From Lethocerus indicus (lineage: Eukaryota; Arthropoda; Insecta; Hemiptera; Belostomatidae), in contig JACDQD010000005.1 of assembly GCA_019843655.1 (NCBI GenBank), positions 15,403,575-15,467,574 of the forward strand: 64,000 nt of DNA, in the 5' to 3' direction. Every line of letters starts with the position of its first letter. Position 1 is the stretch's first letter. Positions 1 to 11,346 of this stretch are shown here, piece after piece. The notes beneath the pieces were generated by a model, which was given only the letters and a program-made list of their open reading frames with translations, had not been told where the DNA came from and searched no databases. The position numbers and the translations under genes were made by a program.

Positions 1-618
1 TGGCAAATGAAGTTCATTAGGCACTGCATGGTTTTGAAGCCTATTTTAATATTTAATTACAATTTCCATATCATGTCGTGTATCACCACCAGTCAACATA
101 GAAAGTTGCTTCCTCGAATAAATTAAAGCTGTAATTCGCTGTGTACAATATACAGAAGTAACAAGTTAAAGACTGGAGTCAATTGGCCATTCGACTGAAT
201 ATTCGGACTGAATATTAAATTATCCGGCACTTATATTAACTCATACCGGCACCAATTCCGACGTTTTATATCATCTGAATAAATAATAACAAGTTCCCTT
301 CTATCGCAAATATTATGTTGAAACTGGCCAAAGAGCGAATCTATTATTTTGACATGTTTTAGAGACGCTTTGACTGAAAAATATCTATCTCATCATTGCT
401 ATAGGCTGAGACGGCATTACACGGGGATTTCACTGCTTCTGGAAGGATGGATATTCTTTGGGGACACTTTGTGCCAGCAGGCTGACTGCTGAATTTATTT
501 CATATATTATACAACATATAACATGTTATAAAAAATTTATGTTATTATATATGTTATGGGGACTAATAGTGGAATAATAAAAAGTCATTCGGATTTTATA
601 TATAATTATATTTTAGAA
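1..618. other. AT-rich intergenic DNA
   Basis: No coding or RNA gene seen. The sequence is AT-rich with simple TA-rich stretches around 500-620 and no copies of the cluster's Val/Pro codon pattern on either strand. Confidence 0.6.
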
Positions 619-985
619 TACCTGTTTTGTGGTCTGCGAGGTGTTGGAATACCGTAAATTTCGTGTGTTTCTGTCTCCTCTCGCTGGTTAATCGGTGCAA
701 GTGCACACAACGAACTTTAGTTAAGTACATTTCCGTACCACACTAAGGGGGCGCTAGTTACACAAAAATCGTTCGTTGAGTGCACTTGAACCGATAAACC
801 AGCGCCACCTGAGGGTGGTACGGAAATATACGAACGAACGTTCGTGCAACAGTGCAGTGAGTATGCCCAAAAAACATCCAAGCGGTGACTAACATCGCTA
901 CTGAAGATGGCGAGCAGCCGAAACCGGTCTAGCAAAAAACCAAACCAGCGAGAAAAGACAGAAACACACGAAATCTACGATATAA
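619..985. repeat. Rearranged (fold-back) copy of the composite interspersed repeat
   Basis: The left part (about 619-690) is the reverse complement of the 3' end seen in the copies ending near 29195 and 46535 (GGTATTCTA end, CTCTCGCTGGTT). The right part (about 850-985) is the same end in direct orientation (ACCAAACCAGCGAG). Between them lie one inverted and one direct copy of the ~70-base unit containing TAGCGCC(C/A)CCT. The block is therefore an inverted arrangement of one repeat family. No transposase or reverse-transcriptase reading frame is visible, and short open frames inside it are not considered genes. Confidence 0.75.
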
Positions 986-1410
986 TTATATATTATTTAT
1001 GTATATATAAAATTACCTAGTAAATTGTATCACGATATACACAGATTCTCATACATTATATCATAAGTAATATTTCAAATTAATAATTCATCGTTAGGAA
1101 AGTCTTCTTCGCGTTCACCATGTGATATTATTATGCAGTTTTCCTTCTTACATCGATTCCTACGTATCCCAGAGTGTGTCTAAAAACGTCGTATCTACAC
1201 CGTTTCTACTTCTATAACGAATTTTACTTTTAATCAATTAATACACATTATGAAAAAAACACGCTACGCGACGTACATGCGTATTTACCGAACTGTAACA
1301 ATCATTTCTAGAATCATTATACAACACACTCGCAATGTTTTTATTTTAATTTTGGATAGAAAACGTAAGGAATTAATCCAGGAAAAGTTATTTACGTAAT
1401 GAACAACTCG
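986..1410. other. AT-rich spacer upstream of the first gene
   Basis: No gene or recognisable repeat seen. It lies between the fold-back repeat and the promoter of the gene starting at 1465. Confidence 0.5.
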
Positions 1411-1460
1411 GTGGGGATATCGAGTAGATATAACGGGAGTCGCACGCTCATAGCATCAGA
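1411..1460 (+). promoter_or_regulatory. Core promoter of gene at 1465
   Basis: GTGGGGA at 1411-1417, TATA-like GATATAAC at about 1427-1434 and initiator TCAGA at 1456-1460. The initiator A (1458) is 29-30 bases after the TATA and 7 bases before the ATG at 1465. An in-frame ATG at 1399 lies upstream of this promoter and would not be in the transcript. Confidence 0.7.
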
Positions 1461-1464
1461 CAAC

Positions 1465-2490
1465 ATGCAGTCGTTGAAAGTACTACTGTGTTTTCTATTA
1501 GCTTCTGCGGCGGCTACAGAGAGTACTGATAAAACGGTCGAGAAGAGAGGAATCGTCAATTTCGACAATGAAGGATACCACGGCCAAATCAAGACATTAA
1601 CGATTACCAAGAAGGTTCCAGTTCCGTACCCGGTGGCTGTAGAGAAACAAATACCCGTACCCGTGAAGGTATATGTGAGCAAACCGTATCCGGTGTTCAT
1701 AAATAAGCCCTACCCTGTGACTGTACAGAGGAATATACCGGTGGCCGTCAAAGTGCCCGTGCCGCAGCCATACCCCGTCGAAAAGTACGTCCACGTCCCA
1801 GTCAAGGTGCCCGTGGATAGGCCGGTACCTTACCCAGTGGAGAAGCCTTATCCGGTCTACATCGAGAAGAAGGTGCCCTATCCGGTCGAGAAGCAGGTGC
1901 CCGCCCCGTACAACGTGTACGTCGAGAGACCAGTACCTGTGCGGGTACCGGTCGAGAAGCCAGTGCCTTACCCCGTCGAGAAACCGGTACTTGTTCCCGT
2001 CAAAGTGCTGGTCGACAGGCCGGTGCCAGTGAAGATCGAGAAGCCGGTGCCTTATCCGGTCGAGAAACCCGTCCCCGTGCCCGTCGAGAACGAGATACCT
2101 GTACCTTACAATGTCTACGTCAAGGTCCCAGTCAACGTCCCAGTACCCGTCCAGGTAACGAAGGAAGTGCCCGTCTACGTCCCGGAGAGTCACGAAACCG
2201 GAGAAAGTTCCCACTCGTACGGTGCCGGCCATGATAACAACGACCAGGCGGATATTGGTCATGAACAGTCAGAAGAGGGTCATCTGTCGTCCCATTACGG
2301 CGGACAGGCCCTGTCCGGGGAGTATGAAAACCAGTCGGATTCCGGAGAAGCTGAGCATACCCTGCAGGACAACGGTTTCAGCGGCCACAGCGAAGGAGAT
2401 TATCAGACGGAGACCAAGTACAGCCACGTGGCCAGCACTAGCTACACCGGCGGGCACGCCTCCTCATACAGCACCCACGTTAACCATTAA
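1465..2490 (+). CDS. Type-I Val/Pro/Lys-repeat cuticular protein, 341 aa
   Basis: Secreted low-complexity protein, probably structural cuticle matrix. Residues 1-18 are a signal peptide ([11 protein letters not shown] core). A short segment ending in KRG (27-29) follows, then an entry motif [13 protein letters not shown] near 46-58. Residues ~49-242 are an almost uninterrupted run of [16 protein letters not shown] and [11 protein letters not shown] units. The last ~100 residues are an acidic, Ser/Gly/His/Tyr tail ending SSYSTHVNH. The entry motif and C-terminus match the minus-strand gene at 4140-5141, so the two are close paralogues, here tail-to-tail. The start at 1465 is chosen because the signal peptide and the initiator at 1458 both point to it. 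The matrix role is inferred from composition and secretion; no catalytic motif is present. Confidence 0.82.
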   Translation: MQSLKVLLCFLLASAAATESTDKTVEKRGIVNFDNEGYHGQIKTLTITKKVPVPYPVAVEKQIPVPVKVYVSKPYPVFINKPYPVTVQRNIPVAVKVPVPQPYPVEKYVHVPVKVPVDRPVPYPVEKPYPVYIEKKVPYPVEKQVPAPYNVYVERPVPVRVPVEKPVPYPVEKPVLVPVKVLVDRPVPVKIEKPVPYPVEKPVPVPVENEIPVPYNVYVKVPVNVPVPVQVTKEVPVYVPESHETGESSHSYGAGHDNNDQADIGHEQSEEGHLSSHYGGQALSGEYENQSDSGEAEHTLQDNGFSGHSEGDYQTETKYSHVASTSYTGGHASSYSTHVNH

Positions 2491-2633
2491 TATCCAAATA
2501 TTTCGCAGTACAAATTGTTAACAAATTGAAACATCAGTTGTTATAGTTTTTTTATTAATTATATAAGATAAATCTACTAGTTATTCAGTTGTTTATTATG
2601 GCGAAAAGTAACCACCCAAATATTGTAGAACTT

Positions 2634-2639
2634 AATAAA
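2634..2639 (+). terminator. Poly(A) signal of gene at 1465
   Basis: AATAAA 144 bases after the stop codon, the first clear signal downstream of this gene. Confidence 0.5.
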
Positions 2640-4049
2640 TTTGTGATACTTCCAATGGATACTTTTTGGTTGGATTACAATTTCTATCTATTTTTAGCTT
2701 TAGATAGATTTCAAGTAATTCAAACTAGGATAAATGTGATTTAAACAGCGTAATAAATCAGATGATATTACGATATATCGGAATATATATATCGGTTAAA
2801 CAATAAATTATAATACTTTAACTATTAAAAAGTACTAATATAAGACGTTTCTAATACTGAAATTATTATATATGTTAGATAATATTACTCAAATATCAGT
2901 TATTGCTCCCTTGGCACATTATTTCTGCCCGTCATACTATTCGTGTATCTCTCTTCATGCCAGTCATCCATAACATTAACTTTCTTATTCGTTTTTCCAG
3001 TGAAAGGTAGATATGAGCAACAAATAAACCCCCGTCCCACAACTTAATTAAATCATTATATCCACTTTTGAAGATTGAAATTGATTATTTTAAGCTTTCT
3101 TCAGTAGGAATATGGCACACTTGTTACATACATACCGATACACTATTTTACAACTTCTCAGTAATATTTAAAGTGATGAAGTGAAAATATTGTTTGTTCT
3201 TCAGTGAAACAACAAAGTACGTCTTGATGAAAACAGAAACGATAAAAAAATTGAAATTATATACTAAATATGTTACCCAATTATACTTAGGATCTATTAA
3301 GATGACCGTTTACCGCGTTTCATCTGTTTCTAGTAGAAACGCAGGACATTTCACATTCCTGGCTTGAACAGACCAATTTCCTGTCCTCAGTAATTGCAAA
3401 TACTGAAGGAATATAGAAGATATTGTATGTTGTAATGTTGAAAACGCTTGAGATTTTGAATTGGGTGTTGTGCTATGAAGCGTAGCCAAGTTCTTAGCGC
3501 CTACTGGCCGCGTGCCGCGGCCCATCGTCTGGGTGATGTCTGTCTTGGCAACGAACCACATTAAATTGGCATTCATCTCCCCCACGTTAAACGTCTTAAG
3601 GGGTTCACTACACTGTTACTTGTACCGATCCTTACTATAAGATCGATGGAAACTTCGAGGAATCATTTCAATCGAATAAGGATCCAATAAAATATTTAAT
3701 GATGTAATATATAAATTGTGGGATTGTAATTTCCGAATTAATGTCCATATCGAAGTGTGAGAATTCATGTAACAAATAAGTAAACGTTTATGTAACAATA
3801 AGATCATGCATATCATGAATATAAGCATGTCTCCAATTCTGTGTATGAAAAAAATACCACCAATTATTTAAAACAGGAGAATATCTACTGTGAAAAATAC
3901 AAATGACACGTTAATATTTGTCCCTACCGAATATGAAATAATACGGCTTGGATTATTCCATTATTGACTCGGTTTTAGTCATTAGCGGTATATATTTAAA
4001 AATTATGTTATGTAGGATTTAGAAATATGATTTCATTTTTAAAAACTGT
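2640..4049. other. Spacer between two convergent type-I genes
   Basis: Mostly AT-rich. A GC-richer patch at about 3470-3590 contains an open minus-strand frame of 91 codons with no signal peptide, no family motif and no recognised homology. It may be an old repeat fragment. Nothing else is supported. Confidence 0.45.
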
Positions 4050-4055
4050 TTTATT
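4050..4055 (-). terminator. Poly(A) signal of gene 4140-5141
   Basis: TTTATT on the plus strand, i.e. AATAAA on the minus strand, 85 bases beyond the stop codon. Confidence 0.45.
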
Positions 4056-4139
4056 TATAAAAAACACGTAAAAAAATAAAAAACATAATAATATAACAAT
4101 TCTTAGTCTTGTAATAAAAATAGAACACAGTCATATTGA

Positions 4140-5141
4140 TTAGTGATTGACGTGGCTACTGTAGGACAATGTTTGTCCGTGATTATAGCTGCTACTTGAC
4201 ATGTGACTGTACCTGCCTTCGGTCAAGTAGATCTGGGCCAGTTGCTCGGCGTAACTGGATGATTCGTTCTCCTCTTCACCTTTGCCTTGCTCCGAATCAT
4301 CTTCACCGGAACTGCTGTCGCCTTGATCCTGACTTTCACTTTCAGATCCGCCGAAGGGAGAGCTTCCCGTCGATCTATCCGAGTCGCTTGGTTCCCGGCT
4401 GTCCCCCTGGTGGCCGCTCGGAAGGTAGTAGGGCGAGTGCTTCGGCACCGGGTAGGGTGCGGGTACGCCGACGGGAACCTTGACGTAGACATTGTAAGGT
4501 ACGGGCACCGGCTTCTCGACGGGCACGGGTACCGGCTTCTCGACGGTGTACGGCACGTGTTTCTCCACATGAACGGGCACGGGTCTCTCGACGAATACAT
4601 TATAGGGAACGGGCACGTGTTTTTCGACTGGATAAGGGACCGGCTTTTCAAGAGGTACATGCACGGGCCTTGGTTTCTCCACGTATACCTTGTAGGGGAC
4701 GGGGACGTGCTTTTCTACCGGATATGGGACCTTCTTCTCGATGTACACCGGGTAGGGCTCCACGACGGGAAAAGGTACAGGCTTCTCGACTGGCACTTTG
4801 ACAGGGAAGTGTACTTGTTTTTCGACGGTGTACGGCTGTGGCACCGGCACTTTGACGGGCACAGGAAAGTGCTTCTGAACGGTCACCGGATAGGGCTTCT
4901 CGACGTAGACGGGGTACGGTCTCTTGACGAAAACCTTAACTGGTACCGGGACTTTCCTCTCGACCTCGACTGTATAAGGTACCGGGACCTGTTTCGTGAT
5001 AGTGATACTTTTTATATGTCCACGTTCCACGCGGTGTCCAGGATCTCCCAATTCGGAGAGGCCCCTTTTGTCGACGTTCTTCTTCTCATCCGCGGCATGT
5101 GAACCCGCTATTAAAGCACAGATAACCACTAGAGTTAACAT
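4140..5141 (-). CDS. Type-I Val/Pro/Lys-repeat cuticular protein, 333 aa
   Basis: Signal peptide 1-16 (MLTLVVICALIAGSHA). KRG at 25-27 could be a dibasic processing site. Entry motif IKSITITKQVPVPYTV lies near 44-58. The Val/Pro/Lys/Glu module runs to about 240 (units such as [13 protein letters not shown] and [11 protein letters not shown]). The tail is strongly acidic and Ser-rich (SSGEDDSEQGKGEEE), then YSHMSSSSYNHG, ending SYSSHVNH. Entry motif and C-terminus are shared with the gene at 1465-2490 and, in degraded form, with the one at 51831-52499. It has no HHHHTK block, unlike the next nine genes. The likely role is a cuticle matrix component. The fit to a family fold is by repeat pattern only. 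Confidence 0.82.
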   Translation of the reverse strand: MLTLVVICALIAGSHAADEKKNVDKRGLSELGDPGHRVERGHIKSITITKQVPVPYTVEVERKVPVPVKVFVKRPYPVYVEKPYPVTVQKHFPVPVKVPVPQPYTVEKQVHFPVKVPVEKPVPFPVVEPYPVYIEKKVPYPVEKHVPVPYKVYVEKPRPVHVPLEKPVPYPVEKHVPVPYNVFVERPVPVHVEKHVPYTVEKPVPVPVEKPVPVPYNVYVKVPVGVPAPYPVPKHSPYYLPSGHQGDSREPSDSDRSTGSSPFGGSESESQDQGDSSSGEDDSEQGKGEEENESSSYAEQLAQIYLTEGRYSHMSSSSYNHGQTLSYSSHVNH

Positions 5142-5166
5142 GTTTACACTTGACTGTCACTCGGTT

Positions 5167-5217
5167 AATGATATTGTTCCGTCACAAGTTCGCCTTTTTC
5201 TACACCTCGTGCCCCAC
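5167..5217 (-). promoter_or_regulatory. Core promoter of gene 4140-5141
   Basis: Reading the minus strand: GTGGGGC (5217-5211), TATA-like TAGAAAAAGG (5202-5193) and initiator TCATT with A at 5169, 33 bases after the TATA T. The leader to the ATG at 5141 would be 28 bases. Confidence 0.55.
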
Positions 5218-6490
5218 TTCACCACCCTTTCTAGCTTCTTTCTATGTACTGCACTATCTCTATTACGTCAGTTGGTGAAACCCTACTTTGAATCTAATGT
5301 ATACATGTAGGAAATGATTATCATTTATTATCATTATTTAGCCATCCAATGTCTTAGAGTTTCGATGGGGTGTGGTTACATAAACCGGATATTGACATTA
5401 GGCTCATTTATAATTGTAATTGGGATAATACATTTTTCGTCCTGTTCGGAGCCAATACCTCCGCCTTAGCGGCTGAATTGGAAATCAGCATTGCAAATAG
5501 AAAACGTCTCTCGTCCAAATTGCAAGAATATTCAACCGTTGAAACCACTTTTTCCATGGTGATGTTGATGTCTTTCCAAACGGATTCATAAAACACTACA
5601 TAGGAATAATCGTTACTGTGAACTAGAGAGAGTAGAAATTAAAACAAACCTCTAGTATGAATCTTACAACTAGCATGATAATGGTTTACGAAATTTGTCT
5701 GCGTGACGCGATGTTCGAACTGAAGATAAAATGAAATTATTTTCATATTTTCCTGCTTCCTGAAGCAACCTATTACGTGTGCGTCACGTAATGTACGTCA
5801 AAATTAGGGCATACGTTTCGGACACGATTCACCTGTATAGCTTATGAACCTCAACCGACAGAGGTAATTGTTTTAGCTACAAATTAACCCTGTAAAATTC
5901 ATATTAACCAACCAGCACTGGTTAATTAATTGTAATTAATTCAACGTACAATGATTTTATTAGATAAAATACCTGAATATTTAAATGCCTGCCGCATCCA
6001 TCGTGTAGTAGTGATGAAATTAAATTAACCAGTATATATGAACTCAAGACAACATTTTTGTAACTTCATCGATCACTCGTCGGATATTCTCCTTTTTGCA
6101 GATCAGTAGAGTCGTGTCAGATTAATAATGGATTTAGTAAGTCGGTTGGTGGAACCTGTTGTGACAAAAACGGTACATTCTCTAAAATCAACATGAGCAT
6201 TTGAAAGAATTTAATGTGATTGTATGCAGACAGGCTGTTCCAAGAAATACATTTAATGATTAGAAATGTACGTATATAATCATAATGTTTCTGAATCTAT
6301 AATTTCCCCTTTACCAAAACTCCAACAAACATGTCCATCTAAACATATAAGGATAAGGCAGGCACAAATTGGAAAGTTAAGAGAAAACTTCGAAATATAT
6401 TTTGTTGTAATATATTTACATAAAATTATAAATATTTTTATACTGAGAACTTACAAAATAAGAGTTAATTACAAGAAATATATTGTCAAA
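5218..6490. other. Intergenic region
   Basis: AT-rich with no supported gene. Small open frames on both strands at about 5370-5596 lack a signal peptide, promoter and family pattern. 6128-6142 reads ATG followed shortly by GTAAGT, which could be chance. Confidence 0.45.
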
Positions 6491-7012
6491 TCAAAAACCG
6501 CTGTGACTGCTGAAATCAAAATGGTGATGGTCATCCCCGAATCCACTTTCGCCGAAATTGTGAGTGTCCTCGTGTTTGACAGGGATAAAGACAGGTTGCT
6601 GGACAGGAATCTTGACGTACTCTTTGACAGGTACCGGTATGTGCTTTTCGACGGGTACGTGGACGGGGAACGGGACCTTCTTCTCCACGACAAAAGGTAC
6701 CGGCTTCTCGACGGGTATCTTCACAGGGACGTGCACCTCCTTCTCGACCTCGACCTTGTAGGGCTTGGGTACGTAGACGGGGAAGGGCTCCTTGACGTAG
6801 ACCTTGACCGGGTACGGGACCTTCTTCTCGATGTGAACGGGGTAGGGCTCGGGTATCTTCTCTACGTGGTGTACGTGCTTGGTGTGATGGTGGTGTACGG
6901 TGTGTATGTGCTCCGGGACGTGGATCCTCTTCACTACGTGGTGGTAATCTCCTCCGGCCCAACAGCCCGCGACGGCCACTAGGAAGAACAAAGCTGCTGC
7001 ATAAGTTTCCAT
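6491..7012 (-). CDS. Type-II (HHHHTK) Val/Pro/Lys-repeat cuticular protein, 173 aa
   Basis: Signal peptide 1-20 ([20 protein letters not shown]). KR at 28-29 precedes [10 protein letters not shown], and the His block [10 protein letters not shown] lies around 40-49. About 95 residues of Val/Pro module follow, in the order [57 protein letters not shown], then [19 protein letters not shown]. The tail is His/Phe/Ser ([16 protein letters not shown]) ending SSHSGF. The start at 7012 is the ATG directly before the hydrophobic core; the open frame extends further upstream but through the promoter. It is nearest to the genes at 8951 and 20343. The His block may bind metal or take part in sclerotisation chemistry (inference). 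Confidence 0.85.
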   Translation of the reverse strand: METYAAALFFLVAVAGCWAGGDYHHVVKRIHVPEHIHTVHHHHTKHVHHVEKIPEPYPVHIEKKVPYPVKVYVKEPFPVYVPKPYKVEVEKEVHVPVKIPVEKPVPFVVEKKVPFPVHVPVEKHIPVPVKEYVKIPVQQPVFIPVKHEDTHNFGESGFGDDHHHFDFSSHSGF

Positions 7013-7046
7013 TGCTTCTTGTGTTGAGCGATTGAATCGAATGGAT

Positions 7047-7104
7047 GCTGAGGGAGCGGCTGGCTGACTTTTATTTATCTTCCCGCACATTTTATCTTCC
7101 CCAC
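7047..7104 (-). promoter_or_regulatory. Core promoter of gene 6491-7012
   Basis: Minus strand: GTGGGGA (7104-7098), TATA-like AGATAAATAAAAG (7080-7068) and CTCAGCA with A at 7049, 28 bases after the TATA T. Spacing between the G-box and TATA is a few bases wider than in the sister genes. Confidence 0.6.
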
Positions 7105-8083
7105 TCCGGAATAATGTTACATCAGTAACTTACGTCCAACGATATTACATTTGTTAGTTAGTGTAGCATAGTATTTGTAAGCTTATTGTGGAGGAAGTGG
7201 TGAGAGTTTATTTTTAATTTTTATACTGCATTTCATTTTAAAAAATCAAGAATATATTAGATAAACATTAAAAAAATTGTTACTATTAAAACAGTAAGAT
7301 AATTTGTATTAAATTTCGTATTCATTATTAGTCTAGATAATTTAAAACTACACCGTGAAAAATGGAGTACAGATTCACGGGTTGGTTTAATTATTGGACT
7401 GCGATCATAGTTGAAAGATGAATTATTGTTTCATCTTAGTTTTAGTATTTAGTATACAATTTTTAGTATATTTAGTACATTTTATAATTTAGTACAATAG
7501 TATTTTAGTATATGAATTAAAAAAGGAGAGTCGTTCATTTGACACCTTACCTAACTGGCTCTAAATTTAATATATTTTATAAGAACAATTCTATAATAAA
7601 AATACATAAATAAATGTTTTCCGGTTTTTACAATGTATAATGCAAATTTGAGCTAAAAAAATAGAAAATACTTTCGGTAATAACAAACTGAACAATGTGC
7701 ACCCCATAACAGAATAGTCGAGAGTAGATAACAAATCATCTGAGTGATAAACGTTATTAATATTACTAATTAATATGCTGAAATATTTTTATGATAGACT
7801 AAATTTATTTCATAATATGAATTTCTGAGGAACTATTTTGGGTTATTGTAATAAAATTATTGGCCGTTATATGAATATTATTGTCAGTCGTTACGATCGA
7901 AATATATCGAAAATATTTAGATGGAGAAACATCTGGATATCAGAGGGGCACATGAGGTTTGGTTTTATCAAGTTTTTAGAGTTCAAATTCCGACATAAAA
8001 ATGATTAAACGTGGTTTGGTTAAACATTCCACCTGAAATATTCAGTAGTTTTAATAATTTTTATTTCCAAAAAATTAATATCT

Positions 8084-8147
<64 letters not shown>

Positions 8148-8950
8148 CATTCCTTTTGCGGTAATTATTCCGCTAGTTTTTGGTCCCAGATGTACTGCTT
8201 TCTTTTCTACCCGCCGAATATTAAAATGTATACTACATTAATAATGCACTATCTAACCGTACAATGTAAGCAGGTAGGTTCATACACCCACCATACCCAA
8301 AATAACCGTACTTTAGATTTTCTTTAAACAGTGAAGAAATTGTCAGAAGGTCAATTTTACCATCGTTAGGAAAAAGAGAAACATTATTATGATAATGATT
8401 TAATAATTCGGATTTAAAAATTCGAAGCGTTTAAATATGAATCATCTTGTACCAACATTACCATTTGTTATTATACTAAGGCACATGAGCATTGAATGTG
8501 TGTTAATTTTTATGTTATTTACAAATACCGTATTCTAAAGCATATAACAATGAGTGATTTATTTTTACTAGTATAATATATACGAATACAACTGAAATCT
8601 TTGCCCAATTAAGGAATTAAATTGAAAATATCCCATTTACTCATTGTAAATATTTGCCCCAAAGTGCATTTAACAGCACGTTTATCTCCTATAAACTAGT
8701 TGTTTTGATTCATTCCCAGTTCAAATCAACTTATTTTTAATAACAGTATTTTTCAGCAGCTTCTTATGGTATGTTTTTACGTAAAGAACGTTCTATCTTA
8801 GTTTACAAATATAATAAATATTTGAATAGGGAACTTTTTAGTACTAAAAGAAAAAATGATGTACTGACAAGATTTAATATATTTATCAAACATAATCATA
8901 ACAACGAAGAAAACAATATATACAACAACAAACTCAATTAATATCGGTTC
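7105..8950. other. AT-rich intergenic region with a (TA)n tract
   Basis: No gene seen. It contains the microsatellite at 8091-8144; an apparent open frame of Tyr-Ile repeats across it is only the TA repeat. Confidence 0.55.
8091..8144. repeat. (TA)n microsatellite
   Basis: About 27 uninterrupted AT dinucleotides, preceded by a short CACACA run. Confidence 0.95.
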
Positions 8951-9469
8951 TTAGTAATATGCATGGCTGCTGAACTCAGAACTGTGATCATCTCCGAATC
9001 CAGTTTCACCGAAGCTGTGGGAGTCCTCATGCTTGACGTGGACGAAAACCGGCTGTTTGACCGGCACGTGGACAACTTCCTTGACAGGTACCGGTATGTG
9101 CTTTTCGACGGGTACGTGGACGGGGAACGGGACATTCTTCTCGACGACAAAGGGTACCGGCTTCTCGACGGGTATCTTCACAGGGACGGGAACCTGCTTC
9201 TCGACCTCGACCTTGTAGGGCTTGGGTACGTAGACGGGGAAGGGCTCCTTGACGTAGACCTTGACCGGGTACGGGACCTTTTTCTCGATGTGCACGGGGT
9301 AGGGTTCGGGTATCTTCTGTACGTGGTGTACATGCTTGGTATGGTGGTGGTGAACGGTGTGTATGTGCTCAGGAACGTGGATTTTCTTCACTACGTGGTG
9401 GTATTCTCCGCCGGCCCAACAGCCCACAACGGCCACCAGGAAGCACAAAGCTGCTGTGTAACTCTCCAT
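8951..9469 (-). CDS. Type-II (HHHHTK) cuticular protein, 172 aa
   Basis: Signal peptide 1-20 (MESYTAALCFLVAVVGCWAG). The usual Lys-Arg before [10 protein letters not shown] is Lys-Lys here (28-29), the only type-II member with that change. The [10 protein letters not shown] block is at ~40-49. The Val/Pro module is almost unit-for-unit identical to the gene at 6491, then [20 protein letters not shown] and a tail FGETGFGDDHSSEFSSHAYY. Start chosen at the ATG next to the hydrophobic core, 34 bases after the inferred initiator. The family role (secreted matrix protein) is inferred from composition. Confidence 0.85.
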   Translation of the reverse strand: MESYTAALCFLVAVVGCWAGGEYHHVVKKIHVPEHIHTVHHHHTKHVHHVQKIPEPYPVHIEKKVPYPVKVYVKEPFPVYVPKPYKVEVEKQVPVPVKIPVEKPVPFVVEKNVPFPVHVPVEKHIPVPVKEVVHVPVKQPVFVHVKHEDSHSFGETGFGDDHSSEFSSHAYY

Positions 9470-9500
9470 TACTGTTTGTGGTGAGTGAATGAATCGAATG

Positions 9501-9547
9501 GATGACTCTCGCAGCATACAGCCTTTTATTTATCCTAACTTCCCCAC
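9501..9547 (-). promoter_or_regulatory. Core promoter of gene 8951-9469
   Basis: Minus strand: GTGGGGA (9547-9541), GGATAAATAAAAG (9535-9523) and initiator TCATC with A at 9503, 29 bases after the TATA T. Confidence 0.65.
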
Positions 9548-10137
9548 TCCGGAATAATGTTACATCAGAAACTTACGTCCATCGCTATTAACCATGGTAA
9601 TCACTGTTTCAGTGTATTATATATATATATTTTATTTATTTATTTATTTATTATTATATACTTCTACCGCTGAGTACTATTTTGGTAACTCAAACAAGGA
9701 TTAGACACATAAATGTAATCGATGAATACGATATTAATCAATGATTAATAACCATGTGATATTTCTTAAATTATAATAAATAATTCCTAATATAATACAT
9801 ATGGAATGAAACAATATAAAACGTAGCAAGTTTTGAAACAAGTTATGAAGTGTAGGTAGCCTTTACGAATTGTTTTTTTTCCTTGGATCCTTTTCTAAAA
9901 TGTATGTAGGCTTCTGGTTCTGTAAATAGAACAAAATTGGAATAATTTTACAAACCCAGATTGATCCACAGTTCATTCAATTTCAAATCTTGAGAGCGTT
10001 AATAAATTACATCATATTATTTTCTGACTCATAATTAGAAATTCTGCAACCTTAAAGTACTAAAAATTGCGTAAAGAATTCCTAAAACGTTCACGTTTAC
10101 CAGAGTTCGATGAGAACCTCTTCAGTTCCTCAATTGC

Positions 10138-10198
<61 letters not shown>

Positions 10199-10762
10199 TA
10201 TTCAACAAATCATATCTTAATAAACGTTTGCAAACCACACCTTACACTAACTTGCTGTATATGATTCTCGATATTTATGGGATACCATTTAAAAAGCAAC
10301 AATTTAACTAGCAATGGACAATTCAATGTTTAGAAATGAATTAAATACCGTTCCTGAACAATTGTAGTGTACATTTAAAGAAGATTGTACCATTCCGATT
10401 TTTGAGTACCATACTAATAAGTTCATAATTTTTTATACTTTTCTATTAATATTATTATACAGGATATATTGTACAGTGTTTTGAGACCTATTTTAATAAG
10501 GCGAATATTGTATTTTCCCCTTGACTAAACATTATGTATTTTCCACGTGAAAACCACGAACATGTGATGACCACGTGGAAGTTGAACACGTGAGAGGTAT
10601 TATTAATAAATATAATGTTTCAGTAATTTTTAGCGTTGACATTGGCTCACAACAAAGAAGTATAGAAGAGCGACATATTGAAAAAATAAAATAATTTAAT
10701 TTAATATTAAGAGGGACAAATAACACAAATGAGAAATAAAACGAAACAGTTGAATGCGTAGG
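9548..10762. other. AT-rich intergenic region with a (TA)n tract
   Basis: No gene seen. Simple TA and TTTA repeats at about 9620-9655 and the (TA)n tract at 10142-10188. Confidence 0.55.
10142..10188. repeat. (TA)n microsatellite
   Basis: About 23 TA dinucleotides followed by an interrupted CACACATATATA segment. Confidence 0.95.
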
Positions 10763-11253
10763 CTAAAATCCATCTTGGCCACTAAAGTCAAAACTGTCAT
10801 GCCCAATGTCGTGTGTTTCCTGGTGCTTCAAGGGTACGTAGAAGGGCACTTTCACTGGAAACGTGACGTACTCCTTTACGGGGAACGGGACAGGCTTTTC
10901 GACGTGTACGGGGTACGGGACTTTCCTCTCCACGACAAAAGGTACCGGCCTCTCAACGGCACCTCCACCGGGACGGGCACCTCCTTCTCGACCTCGACCT
11001 TGTAGGGCTTGGGCACGTAGACGGGGAAGGGCACCTTAACGCACACCTTGACCGGGTACGTAACCTTCCTCTCGACCACTACGGGGTAGGGTTCGGGTAC
11101 CTTCTGAACGTGATGGACGTGCTTGGTGTGGTGATGGTGGACGTGGTGTATGTGTTGCTGGAAGAGGCCCCTCTTCGCCACCCGGTGGTCTTCGGTCCCT
11201 CTACACCTGGTCACTGCCGCCAATAAGCACACAATTACTTTGTCAAACTGCAT
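10763..11253 (-). pseudogene. Type-II cuticular gene with a one-base frameshift
   Basis: Intact signal peptide (MQFDKVIVCLLAAV), KRG at 27-29, FQQHIHHV and [10 protein letters not shown], then the normal Val/Pro module up to about residue 97 (VPVEVP). At 10957-10960 the sister genes have ACGGGCACC or a similar string on the plus strand, but this copy has ACGGCACC, one G fewer. After it the frame reads LRGRYLLSW and soon leaves the family pattern, reaching a stop at 10876. In the +1-corrected frame the family pattern resumes without a stop to a TAG at 10763-10765, ending in a normal His/Asp/Phe/Gly tail (SFDFSGQDGF). The corrected length would be 163 aa. It is either a recent loss-of-function allele or an assembly error. 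The start at 11253 is the first true ATG. Confidence 0.8.
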
Positions 11254-11302
11254 ATTTTCTGGCAATTGAATGACCGTCTCCTCAGTGGGCCATCGAATGA
11301 AC

Positions 11303-11346
11303 GATGACGTTCACTGTTGGCCAACTATTTATCTGCAGTTCCCCAC
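11303..11346 (-). promoter_or_regulatory. Core promoter of the frameshifted gene 10763-11253
   Basis: Minus strand: GTGGGGA (11346-11340), AGATAAATAG (11333-11324) and TCATC with A at 11305. The promoter looks intact, in line with very recent inactivation or a sequencing error. Confidence 0.6.

Noticed and set aside
1399..1464. Upstream in-frame Met codons as starts (also 56677, 59107, 41855, 37479)
   Set aside because: They lie upstream of or within the inferred promoter/initiator, and the signal peptide begins at the later Met.
1597..2262. Long antisense open frames opposite the Val/Pro genes (also at 4287-5102, 8963-9484, 14321-14833, 20334-20846, 31268-31801 and others)
   Set aside because: They mirror the codon choice of the real genes (GTC/GAG/AAG/CCC give no stops in antisense) and lack signal peptides, promoters and non-mirrored conservation.
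6103..6145. Possible first exon (TCAGT, ATG GAT TTA then GTAAGT)
   Set aside because: No TATA at the right distance, no G-box and no family-like second exon found.
8011..8241. Tyr-Ile repeat proteins across (TA)n tracts (also 10067, 28708-29110, 35250)
   Set aside because: Simple translation of TA microsatellites.
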